Shown: piece by piece, positions 36,485 through 43,200 of the stretch
Layout of the letters: each line of letters opens with the position of its first letter
Numbering within the stretch: the stretch's first letter is position 1
DNA from: Hyphomicrobiales bacterium
Lineage (GTDB): Bacteria > Pseudomonadota > Alphaproteobacteria > Rhizobiales > Rhizobiaceae
Length of the DNA: 64,000 nt
Assembly (NCBI GenBank): GCA_017305935.1
Contig: JAFKJU010000006.1
Span: 186,001-250,000, forward strand
Direction of reading: 5' to 3'
Position numbers and translations under genes: made by a program
Notes under the pieces: generated by a model
The model's database searches: none
Told to the model about the DNA's origin: nothing
Seen by the model: only the letters and a program-made list of their open reading frames with translations

Positions 36485-37783
36485 TCAGCGGAACTTCGAC
36501 AGCGGCAGGAATTCCTTCTGGATCGGAACCTGCGGAGCGGTGACGTTGTTGGTCACGTAGAGTTCGTAGGGAAATTTGCTGCCGGCCGGATTCTTATGCC
36601 ATTGCCCCATCGTAACCCAGGTATTGGCGACCGACTTCATGCTGGAATTCCGGAAGTCGACCTTGCCGATGATCGTATCGAGATCGAGATCGGCAATGGC
36701 GTCGCGCACGGCGGCCCGGTTCTTCGGGTTGCCCGAGGCCTTGAGCGCGGCAAACGCCACTTCCCAGATCGCATGCTCGTAGCCCATGGGCTGCGCCCAT
36801 TGCTTGCCGCTCGCCTGCTCATAGGCCGTGCAGAATTCGTCGGCGCTCTGGCCGTTGAGGCTCGACTTGAAGGGAAGCTGACGGTTGAACCAGATCTCCG
36901 TCGACATGCCGGCGCCCTGGTCGCCAAGCACCTCGACGCCGCTCGGGAACACGAAGGCGGCGGCAATCGTCGCGGCCTCGAGCTCCAGCCCGGCCTGCTG
37001 GGCCTGACCCCAGAAGGTCGCGAAATGCTGCGGGAAGACCAGACCGGTCACGATCTTGGCGCCACCCTCGCGGAAGGCAGCCACCTGGTTGGAAAAATCG
37101 TCGACCTGCTCCTTGAAGAGGCCGCCGGGGACCTCCTTGAAGCCCGCGCCCTGCAGGGACGCGGTCATGCCGCCCGAGAAGCTGCGGCCGAAATCATTGT
37201 CCTCGTAGAACGTGCCGACGACCTTCTCGATGCCGGACGCGTCCCACATCCCGGTATAGTTCTTGATGATGTCGGCGCCGCTCCAGAAGAACAGGAAACT
37301 CCACGGATAGCCCTTTTCGGGGCTCGAGCCGCGCGCCGCATAAAATGGCTCCCATTGAAGAATCGTCGAAATGCCCGGCGTGCCGTTCTGGTCGCAGATT
37401 TCGAGGGCCGGCGCGGCCAGTCCATCGGCGATCAGCAGCAGGTCGACGTCTTCGCGCAAAACCAGTTCGTTGCCGAGGCTGCCCATGCGGTTCGGGTCGG
37501 ACTGGCTGTCACGGGACAGGATTTCCACGGCATAGGTCTTGCCGCCGATAACAAGGCCATCCTTGGTATGGGCCTTGATCTGGTCGATGACCCAGGGGGC
37601 CCTTTCGGCGAAATTCGCGCGCGCCCCGGTGAACTGGTCGATATAGCCGATCCTGATCGTGTCATCCGCCGCATAGGCGCGATGCACGTAGGGCGCGGCG
37701 AGCACCGCGGCCGCCCCGCCGACAATGCTCTTGATCGCCTGCCGGCGCGTGGCGACAAATCCGGGCCTCGAAATTTTCTGCAT
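36485..37783 (-). CDS. Periplasmic binding protein, LivK-like (second system)
   Basis: The 432-residue protein starts at ATG 37783 with GGAGG upstream. The N-terminus is Tat-like (ATRRQAIKSIVGG, then a hydrophobic run to HRAYAADD). The mature part starts with TIRIGYIDQFTGARANFAER and includes RDSQSDPNRMGSLGNELVL, a type I periplasmic binding fold. Related proteins bind amides and aromatic or short-chain carboxylates. It leads the importer operon and has a perfect 21-bp palindrome 32 bp upstream. Confidence 0.87.
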   Translation of the reverse strand: MQKISRPGFVATRRQAIKSIVGGAAAVLAAPYVHRAYAADDTIRIGYIDQFTGARANFAERAPWVIDQIKAHTKDGLVIGGKTYAVEILSRDSQSDPNRMGSLGNELVLREDVDLLLIADGLAAPALEICDQNGTPGISTILQWEPFYAARGSSPEKGYPWSFLFFWSGADIIKNYTGMWDASGIEKVVGTFYEDNDFGRSFSGGMTASLQGAGFKEVPGGLFKEQVDDFSNQVAAFREGGAKIVTGLVFPQHFATFWGQAQQAGLELEAATIAAAFVFPSGVEVLGDQGAGMSTEIWFNRQLPFKSSLNGQSADEFCTAYEQASGKQWAQPMGYEHAIWEVAFAALKASGNPKNRAAVRDAIADLDLDTIIGKVDFRNSSMKSVANTWVTMGQWHKNPAGSKFPYELYVTNNVTAPQVPIQKEFLPLSKFR

Positions 37784-37814
37784 TTCCAATCCTCCCATGG
37801 ATAGCATTCGAAGA

Positions 37815-37835
37815 CGTCATACGGACCGTATGACG
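37815..37835. promoter_or_regulatory. Perfect 21-bp palindrome upstream of the SBP operon
   Basis: Arms CGTCATACGG (37815-37824) and CCGTATGACG (37826-37835) are exact inverted copies around a single A. It sits 32 bp before the binding-protein gene, in the 74-bp gap after the CMD-like gene. A strong operator for a dimeric regulator is likely; the GTATGAC half-site also occurs at 41245. Confidence 0.6.
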
Positions 37836-37857
37836 GTCGTTCATAACCGCGGCGTGA

Positions 37858-38286
37858 TCACTGCTTTTCGTCCGCCCGCGGGGAAATCACGTTCATTTCC
37901 ACCAGGATCTCGTTGGCCGCCTTGAAGGCGTCCAGGCCTGCCGGAATGCCGCAATAGATGGTGGCATGCAGCAGGACCTCGCGGATTTCCTCGGCGGTGA
38001 CGCCGTTGTTGACGGCGCCGCGAACATGCAGCTTGATCTCGGCGGCCCGGTTCAGCGCCGTCAGCATCGCCAGATTGAGCATGCTGCGGGTCTTGAGTTC
38101 CAGTGTGTCGCGCCCCCAGGCATAGCCCCAGCACCATTCGGTGGTGATGCGCTGGAAAGCCGACATGAATTCGTTGGCGTTGGCGATCGACTTGTCGACA
38201 TATTCCGGCCCGAGCACCTGCCTGCGAAGCGCCAGGCCGCGCGCGAACATATCGTCGATGGTTTCGTTTCCGGATTTGCTAGACAT
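37858..38286 (-). CDS. Carboxymuconolactone decarboxylase-family protein
   Basis: The 142-residue protein has the CMD fold pattern: RQVLGPEYVD, ELKTRSMLNLAMLTALNR, EIKLHVRGAVNNGVTAEEIREVLLHATIYCGIPAG. It lacks the CxxC-H pair of AhpD-type reductases; a single Cys (YCGIPAG) and His are as in 4-carboxymuconolactone decarboxylases. In the pathway it could decarboxylate a lactone or act as an accessory protein. The SD is GGGAAGTGGAC before ATG 38286. Substrate unknown. Confidence 0.85.
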   Translation of the reverse strand: MSSKSGNETIDDMFARGLALRRQVLGPEYVDKSIANANEFMSAFQRITTEWCWGYAWGRDTLELKTRSMLNLAMLTALNRAAEIKLHVRGAVNNGVTAEEIREVLLHATIYCGIPAGLDAFKAANEILVEMNVISPRADEKQ

Positions 38287-38435
38287 GTCCACTTCCCTGC
38301 CTGAACCGCTTCGGCTCGACCTTCGCGCCGAAGAATTTTGGGTAAAACCGATCTTCGCGGCGAAACCTGCTGCGCCACGCGGATGATGAGAATTCGAATG
38401 AGGCCGGCCGGGTCTTCCTCCCGGCCGCGAGTGCC

Positions 38436-39191
38436 TTACATCGACCTGACGGAGATTCCGCCGTCGACATGCAGGATCTCGCCGGTCACGAAGCTCGCAT
38501 CCGGACCGATCAGGAATGCGATGCCGGCCGCGATCTCCCGCTCCTCGCCCAGGCGCCCGAGCGGCGTCTGCCTGCGCCGGATCGCATAGCCGTCCTCGTT
38601 GACGATGGCACGCGCGCCGGGGGTCGGCACCGCGCCGGGGGTCACCGCATTGACCCGGATGCCGCGCCCGCCCAATTCCACGGCAAGCTGCCGGGTGAGC
38701 GCGCCGATCGCACCCTTCACCGCCGTATAGGAGGCGGTATTGGCCATGCCGAGATCGGCGACCGGAGAGCAGATGTTGACGATAGCGCCACCCTCGGCCG
38801 CTCCATGCGCCAGAAGCGCCTGCGTACCCCAGAAAGCCGCCTTCACGCCCACCGCCAGCATGCGATCGAGAACGTCTTCCTCGACGCCTTCGACGGCGCC
38901 GTAGCGGATCCACATCGCGTTGTTGACGATCCCCGTCAGCGGACCGAACTGCCCGGCAAGGCGCTCGGCCGCAGCCAGCACGGCCGCCCTGTCGCTGACG
39001 TCGGCGGGCAGCGCCAGCGCCCTGCCACCTGCAGCCAGGATCGCATCCGCGACCGCAAGCGCATCGTCCGCATTGACATCGACGACGCCGACGGCAGCCC
39101 CGCGCTGCGCGAGAAGTTCCGCTGCCGCGCGGCCGATGCCGCGACCGGCCCCGGTGATCAGCACGACCTGTCTTTCAAGTTCACCCGTCAT
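38436..39191 (-). CDS. SDR-family dehydrogenase
   Basis: The 251-residue SDR has TGAGRGIGRAAAELL, an acidic VVDVNA after the second strand (NAD preference), NNAMWIRYG in place of the usual NNAG, a Ser in ICSPVADLG and YTAVK. The catalytic Tyr-x3-Lys is intact, while the NNAM change is unusual but tolerated in the family. GAGGAATGA precedes ATG 39191. It is 35 nt after another SDR gene. Confidence 0.86.
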   Translation of the reverse strand: MTGELERQVVLITGAGRGIGRAAAELLAQRGAAVGVVDVNADDALAVADAILAAGGRALALPADVSDRAAVLAAAERLAGQFGPLTGIVNNAMWIRYGAVEGVEEDVLDRMLAVGVKAAFWGTQALLAHGAAEGGAIVNICSPVADLGMANTASYTAVKGAIGALTRQLAVELGGRGIRVNAVTPGAVPTPGARAIVNEDGYAIRRRQTPLGRLGEEREIAAGIAFLIGPDASFVTGEILHVDGGISVRSM

Positions 39192-39226
39192 TCATTCCTC
39201 CCTGCGCGCGACGTCACCGGCTATCC

Positions 39227-40006
39227 TCAGACCGCCACTTCCGGCACGCCGCCATACATCGACCAGAGCTGCGAAGCGAGAACGCCGGCATCCACCGACA
39301 GCTCAATACCCGTGATCGCCGAAGCCTCGCTCGACAGCAAAAAGGCAATGGCATTCGCAACTTCGACCGGGCTTACCAGACGCCCGAGCGCTGTCGTGCG
39401 GATCATCGTTTCCGGGCTGCGCTCACCGCGCGCATAGCTTGCCTCCACCGCCGGCGTCCGGGTCGGGCCGGGGCAGACGGTATTGACCCGAATGCCGTTC
39501 CGCCCCCAGGCGACCGCGAAATTGCGCGACATGTTGATGATGCCGGCCTTGGTGGGGCCATAGGCCTGAAGCGGCGACGAATTGAACGCCGTAATCGAAC
39601 CCACATTGACGATCGAACCCGTTCGGCGCGCCAGCATGCCGCGACCGAACTCGACCATGGTCCGGAACGTGCCCGTCAGGTTGACGCGAACAATGTCGTC
39701 CCATTCGACGGGATCCTGCGCCTCCGGCCGATGCGGGTTTTCAAGATGCGCCGCCACGCAGGCGAGCCCCGAGACCGGTCCGACATTGTCCTCCACATAC
39801 CGCGCGGCGGCGGCGATGCTCTGCGCATCGCCGATATCGATGCCGTAGCCAACCCCGCCATACCGGCGGGCGACGTCGATCGCCTTGTCGGCGTCGCGAT
39901 CGAGCACGGCCACTGTCCAGCCGCTTTCCGTCAGCTTGCGGACACAGGCTTCGCCTATCCCGCCCGCACCGCCGGTCACGGCCGCTATCTTGCGATTGTC
40001 GCTCAT
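39227..40006 (-). CDS. SDR-family dehydrogenase
   Basis: The 259-residue SDR has TGGAGGIGEACV, VLDRDADKA, VGSITAFNS for the catalytic Ser and YGPTK for Tyr-x3-Lys. The usual NNAG is replaced by ACVAAH (VSGLACVAAHLEN), so this is a divergent member. ATG 40006 is chosen; a GTG at 40021 overlapping the serine-hydrolase stop (GTGA) is an alternative. Its place between the hydrolase and another SDR suggests a shared pathway. Confidence 0.84.
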   Translation of the reverse strand: MSDNRKIAAVTGGAGGIGEACVRKLTESGWTVAVLDRDADKAIDVARRYGGVGYGIDIGDAQSIAAAARYVEDNVGPVSGLACVAAHLENPHRPEAQDPVEWDDIVRVNLTGTFRTMVEFGRGMLARRTGSIVNVGSITAFNSSPLQAYGPTKAGIINMSRNFAVAWGRNGIRVNTVCPGPTRTPAVEASYARGERSPETMIRTTALGRLVSPVEVANAIAFLLSSEASAITGIELSVDAGVLASQLWSMYGGVPEVAV

Positions 40007-40017
40007 GACAGGCCCGC

Positions 40018-41202
40018 TCACAGGATGTTGTAGACGGCTTCGATAATGCGGCGCGCGCGCGGGCCGTTATCCGGGCGCGTGTGCATCTTGTTGCAGGCAT
40101 AGGAAAAACCGATCTTCGCATCGGGATCGCCCATGCCGATCGAGCCGCCGAAGCCGTGATGCCCGAAGGCGTGCGGGTTCGGTCCCATCCACACGGATTG
40201 CTCCGTGTTGAGAAGAATCCCACGGCCCTGGTGATAGGGGCGCTGCTGCATCTGCTCGGTCTGGTTATGCTGCTCGGCGAGCATGTCGCGAACCGTTTCC
40301 GGTTGCATGATGCGCACACCGTCCAGTTCTCCGCCGCGTGCGACCATGCCGTAGATCGCGGCAACCGAGCGCGCCGTGCCGTGGCCATTGGCGCTGGCGA
40401 TTTCCGCCGTCCGCCAGCCATGCGAATTGAGCGTGACGTTGATCGGCTCGCGCGGATGCTGGAGAAAACCCTTGGCGAGAAGCGAATCCGGGTCGCTGTC
40501 CTTGCGGGCGAAAAGCGTACCTTCCACCGTCGGCACCAGATCCGCGCAACGCGCGATATCGGCCTCGGAAAGATTGCCGATGCGATAATCCAGCCCCAGA
40601 GGCGCGATCAGTTCGTCCTGGATGAAGCGGACATAACGCTTGCCGGTGATGCGGCGAACGATTTCCCCGAGAATATTGCCCTGCGTATGGATATGATAGG
40701 CCGCGACCGTGCCCGGCTCCCAAAGCGGCGCCTGCTTCTCGAGCGCGGCGACGATGGTGTCGCATTCGTAGATCGCGCCGGGCCAGAGCGGATCGAGAAC
40801 GACCGGCAGGCCGGCGGTGTGATCGAGCACATGGCGCACAAGGATGCCTTCCTTGCCGTTCTGCGCGAATTCCGGCCAGTATTTCGCAACCGGCGCATCC
40901 GGATCGACGAGCCCCCGGTCGATGAGGATATTGAACGCGATGCCCGAAATGCCCTTGGCGACCGACATCATGCAGACGATGGTGTCCTGCCCCCAGGGCT
41001 TTGTCTTCGCCTCGTCGCGAAAGCCGGCCCAGATATCGAACACCTTGCGGCCATCGACATAGAGCGCCGAGGCGGAGCCGATCTCTTCCTCGACCTCGTA
41101 GTTTCCGATGAAAGCGTCGACTGCGGGGCGGAATTCCGGCTCGTATTCGCCGGCGAAGACAAATGTCGTTCCCCGCGCCGTGACGGTCTCATTCAATTGC
41201 AT
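40018..41202 (-). CDS. Serine hydrolase, beta-lactamase/class C-like esterase
   Basis: The 394-residue protein has the SxxK motif S80-VA-K83 (MMSVAKGISG) and Y169 in AYHIHTQGN as the second catalytic motif. HHGFGGSIGMG takes the place of the KTG-like third motif. No signal peptide is present, so this is more likely a cytoplasmic family VIII esterase, lactonase or amidase than a beta-lactamase. It is the first gene of the minus-strand unit with two SDRs and a CMD-like gene; a GTATGAC/GTCAATAC site lies upstream. Confidence 0.86.
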   Translation of the reverse strand: MQLNETVTARGTTFVFAGEYEPEFRPAVDAFIGNYEVEEEIGSASALYVDGRKVFDIWAGFRDEAKTKPWGQDTIVCMMSVAKGISGIAFNILIDRGLVDPDAPVAKYWPEFAQNGKEGILVRHVLDHTAGLPVVLDPLWPGAIYECDTIVAALEKQAPLWEPGTVAAYHIHTQGNILGEIVRRITGKRYVRFIQDELIAPLGLDYRIGNLSEADIARCADLVPTVEGTLFARKDSDPDSLLAKGFLQHPREPINVTLNSHGWRTAEIASANGHGTARSVAAIYGMVARGGELDGVRIMQPETVRDMLAEQHNQTEQMQQRPYHQGRGILLNTEQSVWMGPNPHAFGHHGFGGSIGMGDPDAKIGFSYACNKMHTRPDNGPRARRIIEAVYNIL

Positions 41203-41242
41203 TGTCAGGCACTCCCATTCCTCTTGAAGGGCTTTTTACATA

Positions 41243-41264
41243 TTGTATGACAAGACGTCAATAC
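41243..41264. promoter_or_regulatory. GTATGAC/GTCAATAC inverted site upstream of the serine hydrolase
   Basis: GTATGAC at 41245-41251 and GTCAATAC at 41257-41264 form an imperfect inverted repeat 41-62 bp upstream of the start. TTGTATGACAA resembles TTGTATGTCAA upstream of the GntR gene (28474-28484). A common operator for the cluster's GntR protein is suggested. Confidence 0.42.
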
Positions 41265-41273
41265 GATAATCAT

Positions 41274-42095
41274 TCATTCTGCGGTTTTTGGCGGGAGATC
41301 GAGCCTGACGATGTCGAGGGCATCGCCATCGAAGGACGGCCAGCGGCGGCGAACCTCAGGATCGTGGCCGGGAATCAGCAGGGAGGCGTCGTTTCCGGCC
41401 AGTTCCTCGCAGCGGACGAACCCCTCCAGCATTTCGCCGAGGTGATGGACGATCGGGAAAGGCGCTCGCCGCAACCGGTTCTCGTTGAAATGAAAGGCGT
41501 CCGACGCCAGCACCAGCCGGCCCCGCGCGGTGGAGACGCGCACGACCTGCAATCCGCCGGAATGCCCCCCAACACGGAATAGCTCGATGCCCGGAAAGAT
41601 CGCCGCGTCGCCGTCGTGAAAGATCATGCGGTCGGCGAAAACCAGTTCGACGGCCTGGGTGACATCGCGGCATTCGAAAGGCGCGCGCAGGCATGCATGC
41701 CGCATGCTACGCCCCGTCGCAAAGCGCATCTCATCGTCCTGGAGATGAAAGCGGGCGGACGGGAACGCCGACAGGCCGCCCGCATGATCATAATGCAGGT
41801 GCGTCAGAACCACATCGGAGACTTCGGCCGCATCGACGCCCGCACGATGGAGCAGGTCGGCGGGTTCATGCAGCAGGATGCGTCCGCGCATCCGCGCGGC
41901 CTCCGCACCGAAGCCGGTATCCACGACGACGACCCTGCCCTCGCCCCGAATGAGCCAGATATAATAATCGAGCGGCATGTCCCCTTCGTGCAGATCCATG
42001 CCGGGGAAGAAGTTTTCATGGCGTGGCCGCTTGAGGTCCGTCGTCGCGTAGCGCAGGGCCAGCACCTCGTAATGCGGTTGTCGCGTGTCGTTCAT
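41274..42095 (-). CDS. MBL-fold hydrolase, N-acyl-homoserine-lactonase-like
   Basis: The 273-residue protein has the zinc motif HxHxDH (H99, H101, D103, H104 in THLHYDHAGG), a later GGHSGG His, and the LASDAFHF Asp and IPGHDPEV His. These are the ligands of the two-zinc lactonase group. Lactones of catabolic pathways, not only quorum signals, are substrates in this family. It stands alone (GGGAGG before ATG 42095) and is divergent from the HIBADH-like gene. In context a pathway lactone is the best guess. Confidence 0.86.
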   Translation of the reverse strand: MNDTRQPHYEVLALRYATTDLKRPRHENFFPGMDLHEGDMPLDYYIWLIRGEGRVVVVDTGFGAEAARMRGRILLHEPADLLHRAGVDAAEVSDVVLTHLHYDHAGGLSAFPSARFHLQDDEMRFATGRSMRHACLRAPFECRDVTQAVELVFADRMIFHDGDAAIFPGIELFRVGGHSGGLQVVRVSTARGRLVLASDAFHFNENRLRRAPFPIVHHLGEMLEGFVRCEELAGNDASLLIPGHDPEVRRRWPSFDGDALDIVRLDLPPKTAE

Positions 42096-42130
42096 GGTGA
42101 ACCTCCCTTGCGCGTGAATGCGCTTGCTAT

Positions 42131-42155
42131 GTCATATCGTCATGCTGTAATACAA
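42131..42155. promoter_or_regulatory. GTCAT-repeat site between the MBL and HIBADH-like genes
   Basis: GTCAT occurs at 42131-42135 and 42139-42143, followed by GTAATACAA; read on the minus strand this is TTGTATTACAG followed by CATGAC. It resembles the sites at 28474 and 41243 and lies between divergent genes of the cluster. Weak but consistent with a common regulator. Confidence 0.35.
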
Positions 42156-42224
42156 TTTTAAAAACCCGGCCACCGGTTTTCCCGAGGAGCCGGCGCATTC
42201 GCGAGCGAGGAGAATGAAGAAAAG

Positions 42225-43142
42225 ATGAATCAGCAACAGCAACTGCCGAAAATCGGCTTTATCGGCCTCGGCGCCATGGGCGCCCCCATGGCGCGCAACG
42301 TCGCCGCGGGAGGCTACGCCCTTACCGTGCTGGATGCCGACGCCGGGACGACACGCAAGGTCGCCGCCGATATCGGTGCGACGCCCGCCGCATCGGCGGC
42401 GGAGGTCGGCGCGCGGTCCGACATCGTCGTCACCATGCTGCCGACGAGCCGTATCGTCGAAACCGTTCTCTTCGGCGCTGACGGCCTTGCCGCTTCGCTG
42501 AAGCCAGGCAGCATCGTCGTCGAGATGTCGAGCGGCGCCCCTTCGCGCACACGCGAAATCGCCGAACGCCTCGCCGCTCTGGATATCGCGCTGGTCGATG
42601 CGCCCGTTTCGGGCGGCGTGCCGCGCGCGAAGACCGGCGATCTCGCCATCATGCTCGGCGGCGAGGCCGCGACCCTCGAAACGATCCGCCCGCTGGTCGC
42701 GCGCATGGGCTCCACGCTGACGGTGGTCGGCGGCGTCGGCGCGGCGCACGCCATGAAAGCCTTGAACAATCTCGTCAGCGCCGGCGGCTTCCTCATCGGC
42801 ATCGAGGCATTGCTCATCGGCAGCCGCTTCGGCCTTTCCCCCGAAACCATGGTCGACGTGCTCAACGCCTCCACGGGCATGAACAACTCGACCCAGAAGA
42901 AATTCAAGCAATTCGTGCTGTCGCGCCGCTTCGATGCCGGATTTGGCCTCGACCTGATGGTGAAGGATCTGGGGATCGCGCTGGACGTGGCGTCGGAGAC
43001 CGATACGACGACCCCGTTCTCCTCCCTCTGCCTGGAGTTATGGTCCGCCGCCCAGAAGACGCTGGGGACCGGGCAGGATCATACCGCCGTCGCCCGCTTC
43101 CAGGAAATCATCGCCGGATCCGAGCTTGGCCCTCGCGGCTGA
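42225..43142 (+). CDS. 3-Hydroxyisobutyrate dehydrogenase-family NAD(P) oxidoreductase
   Basis: The 305-residue protein belongs to the beta-hydroxyacid dehydrogenase group. Features are the N-terminal Rossmann GFIGLGAMGAPMARN (11-25), the substrate-site VDAPVSGGVPRAKTG (near 125), and the catalytic lysine region AMKALNNLVSAGGF (near 180), followed by DLMVKDLGIALD. Members oxidise 3-hydroxyisobutyrate, tartronate semialdehyde or similar hydroxyacids. It is divergent from the lactonase-like gene, so it may use the hydroxyacid that lactone opening would release. Confidence 0.87.
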   Translation: MNQQQQLPKIGFIGLGAMGAPMARNVAAGGYALTVLDADAGTTRKVAADIGATPAASAAEVGARSDIVVTMLPTSRIVETVLFGADGLAASLKPGSIVVEMSSGAPSRTREIAERLAALDIALVDAPVSGGVPRAKTGDLAIMLGGEAATLETIRPLVARMGSTLTVVGGVGAAHAMKALNNLVSAGGFLIGIEALLIGSRFGLSPETMVDVLNASTGMNNSTQKKFKQFVLSRRFDAGFGLDLMVKDLGIALDVASETDTTTPFSSLCLELWSAAQKTLGTGQDHTAVARFQEIIAGSELGPRG

Positions 43143-43200
43143 CTAGGCCGCGACGACCGCCACGTCAACCGAGGCGGCGTGAGCCGGACATGCCGCCCGC

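Noticed and set aside
40018-41202. Reading of the serine hydrolase as an antibiotic beta-lactamase
   Set aside because: No signal peptide, catabolic neighbours and a non-KTG third motif point to a cytoplasmic esterase or lactonase.
41274-42095. Quorum-quenching role for the MBL lactonase-like gene
   Set aside because: No LuxI/LuxR-type genes nearby; the catabolic setting makes a pathway lactone more likely.
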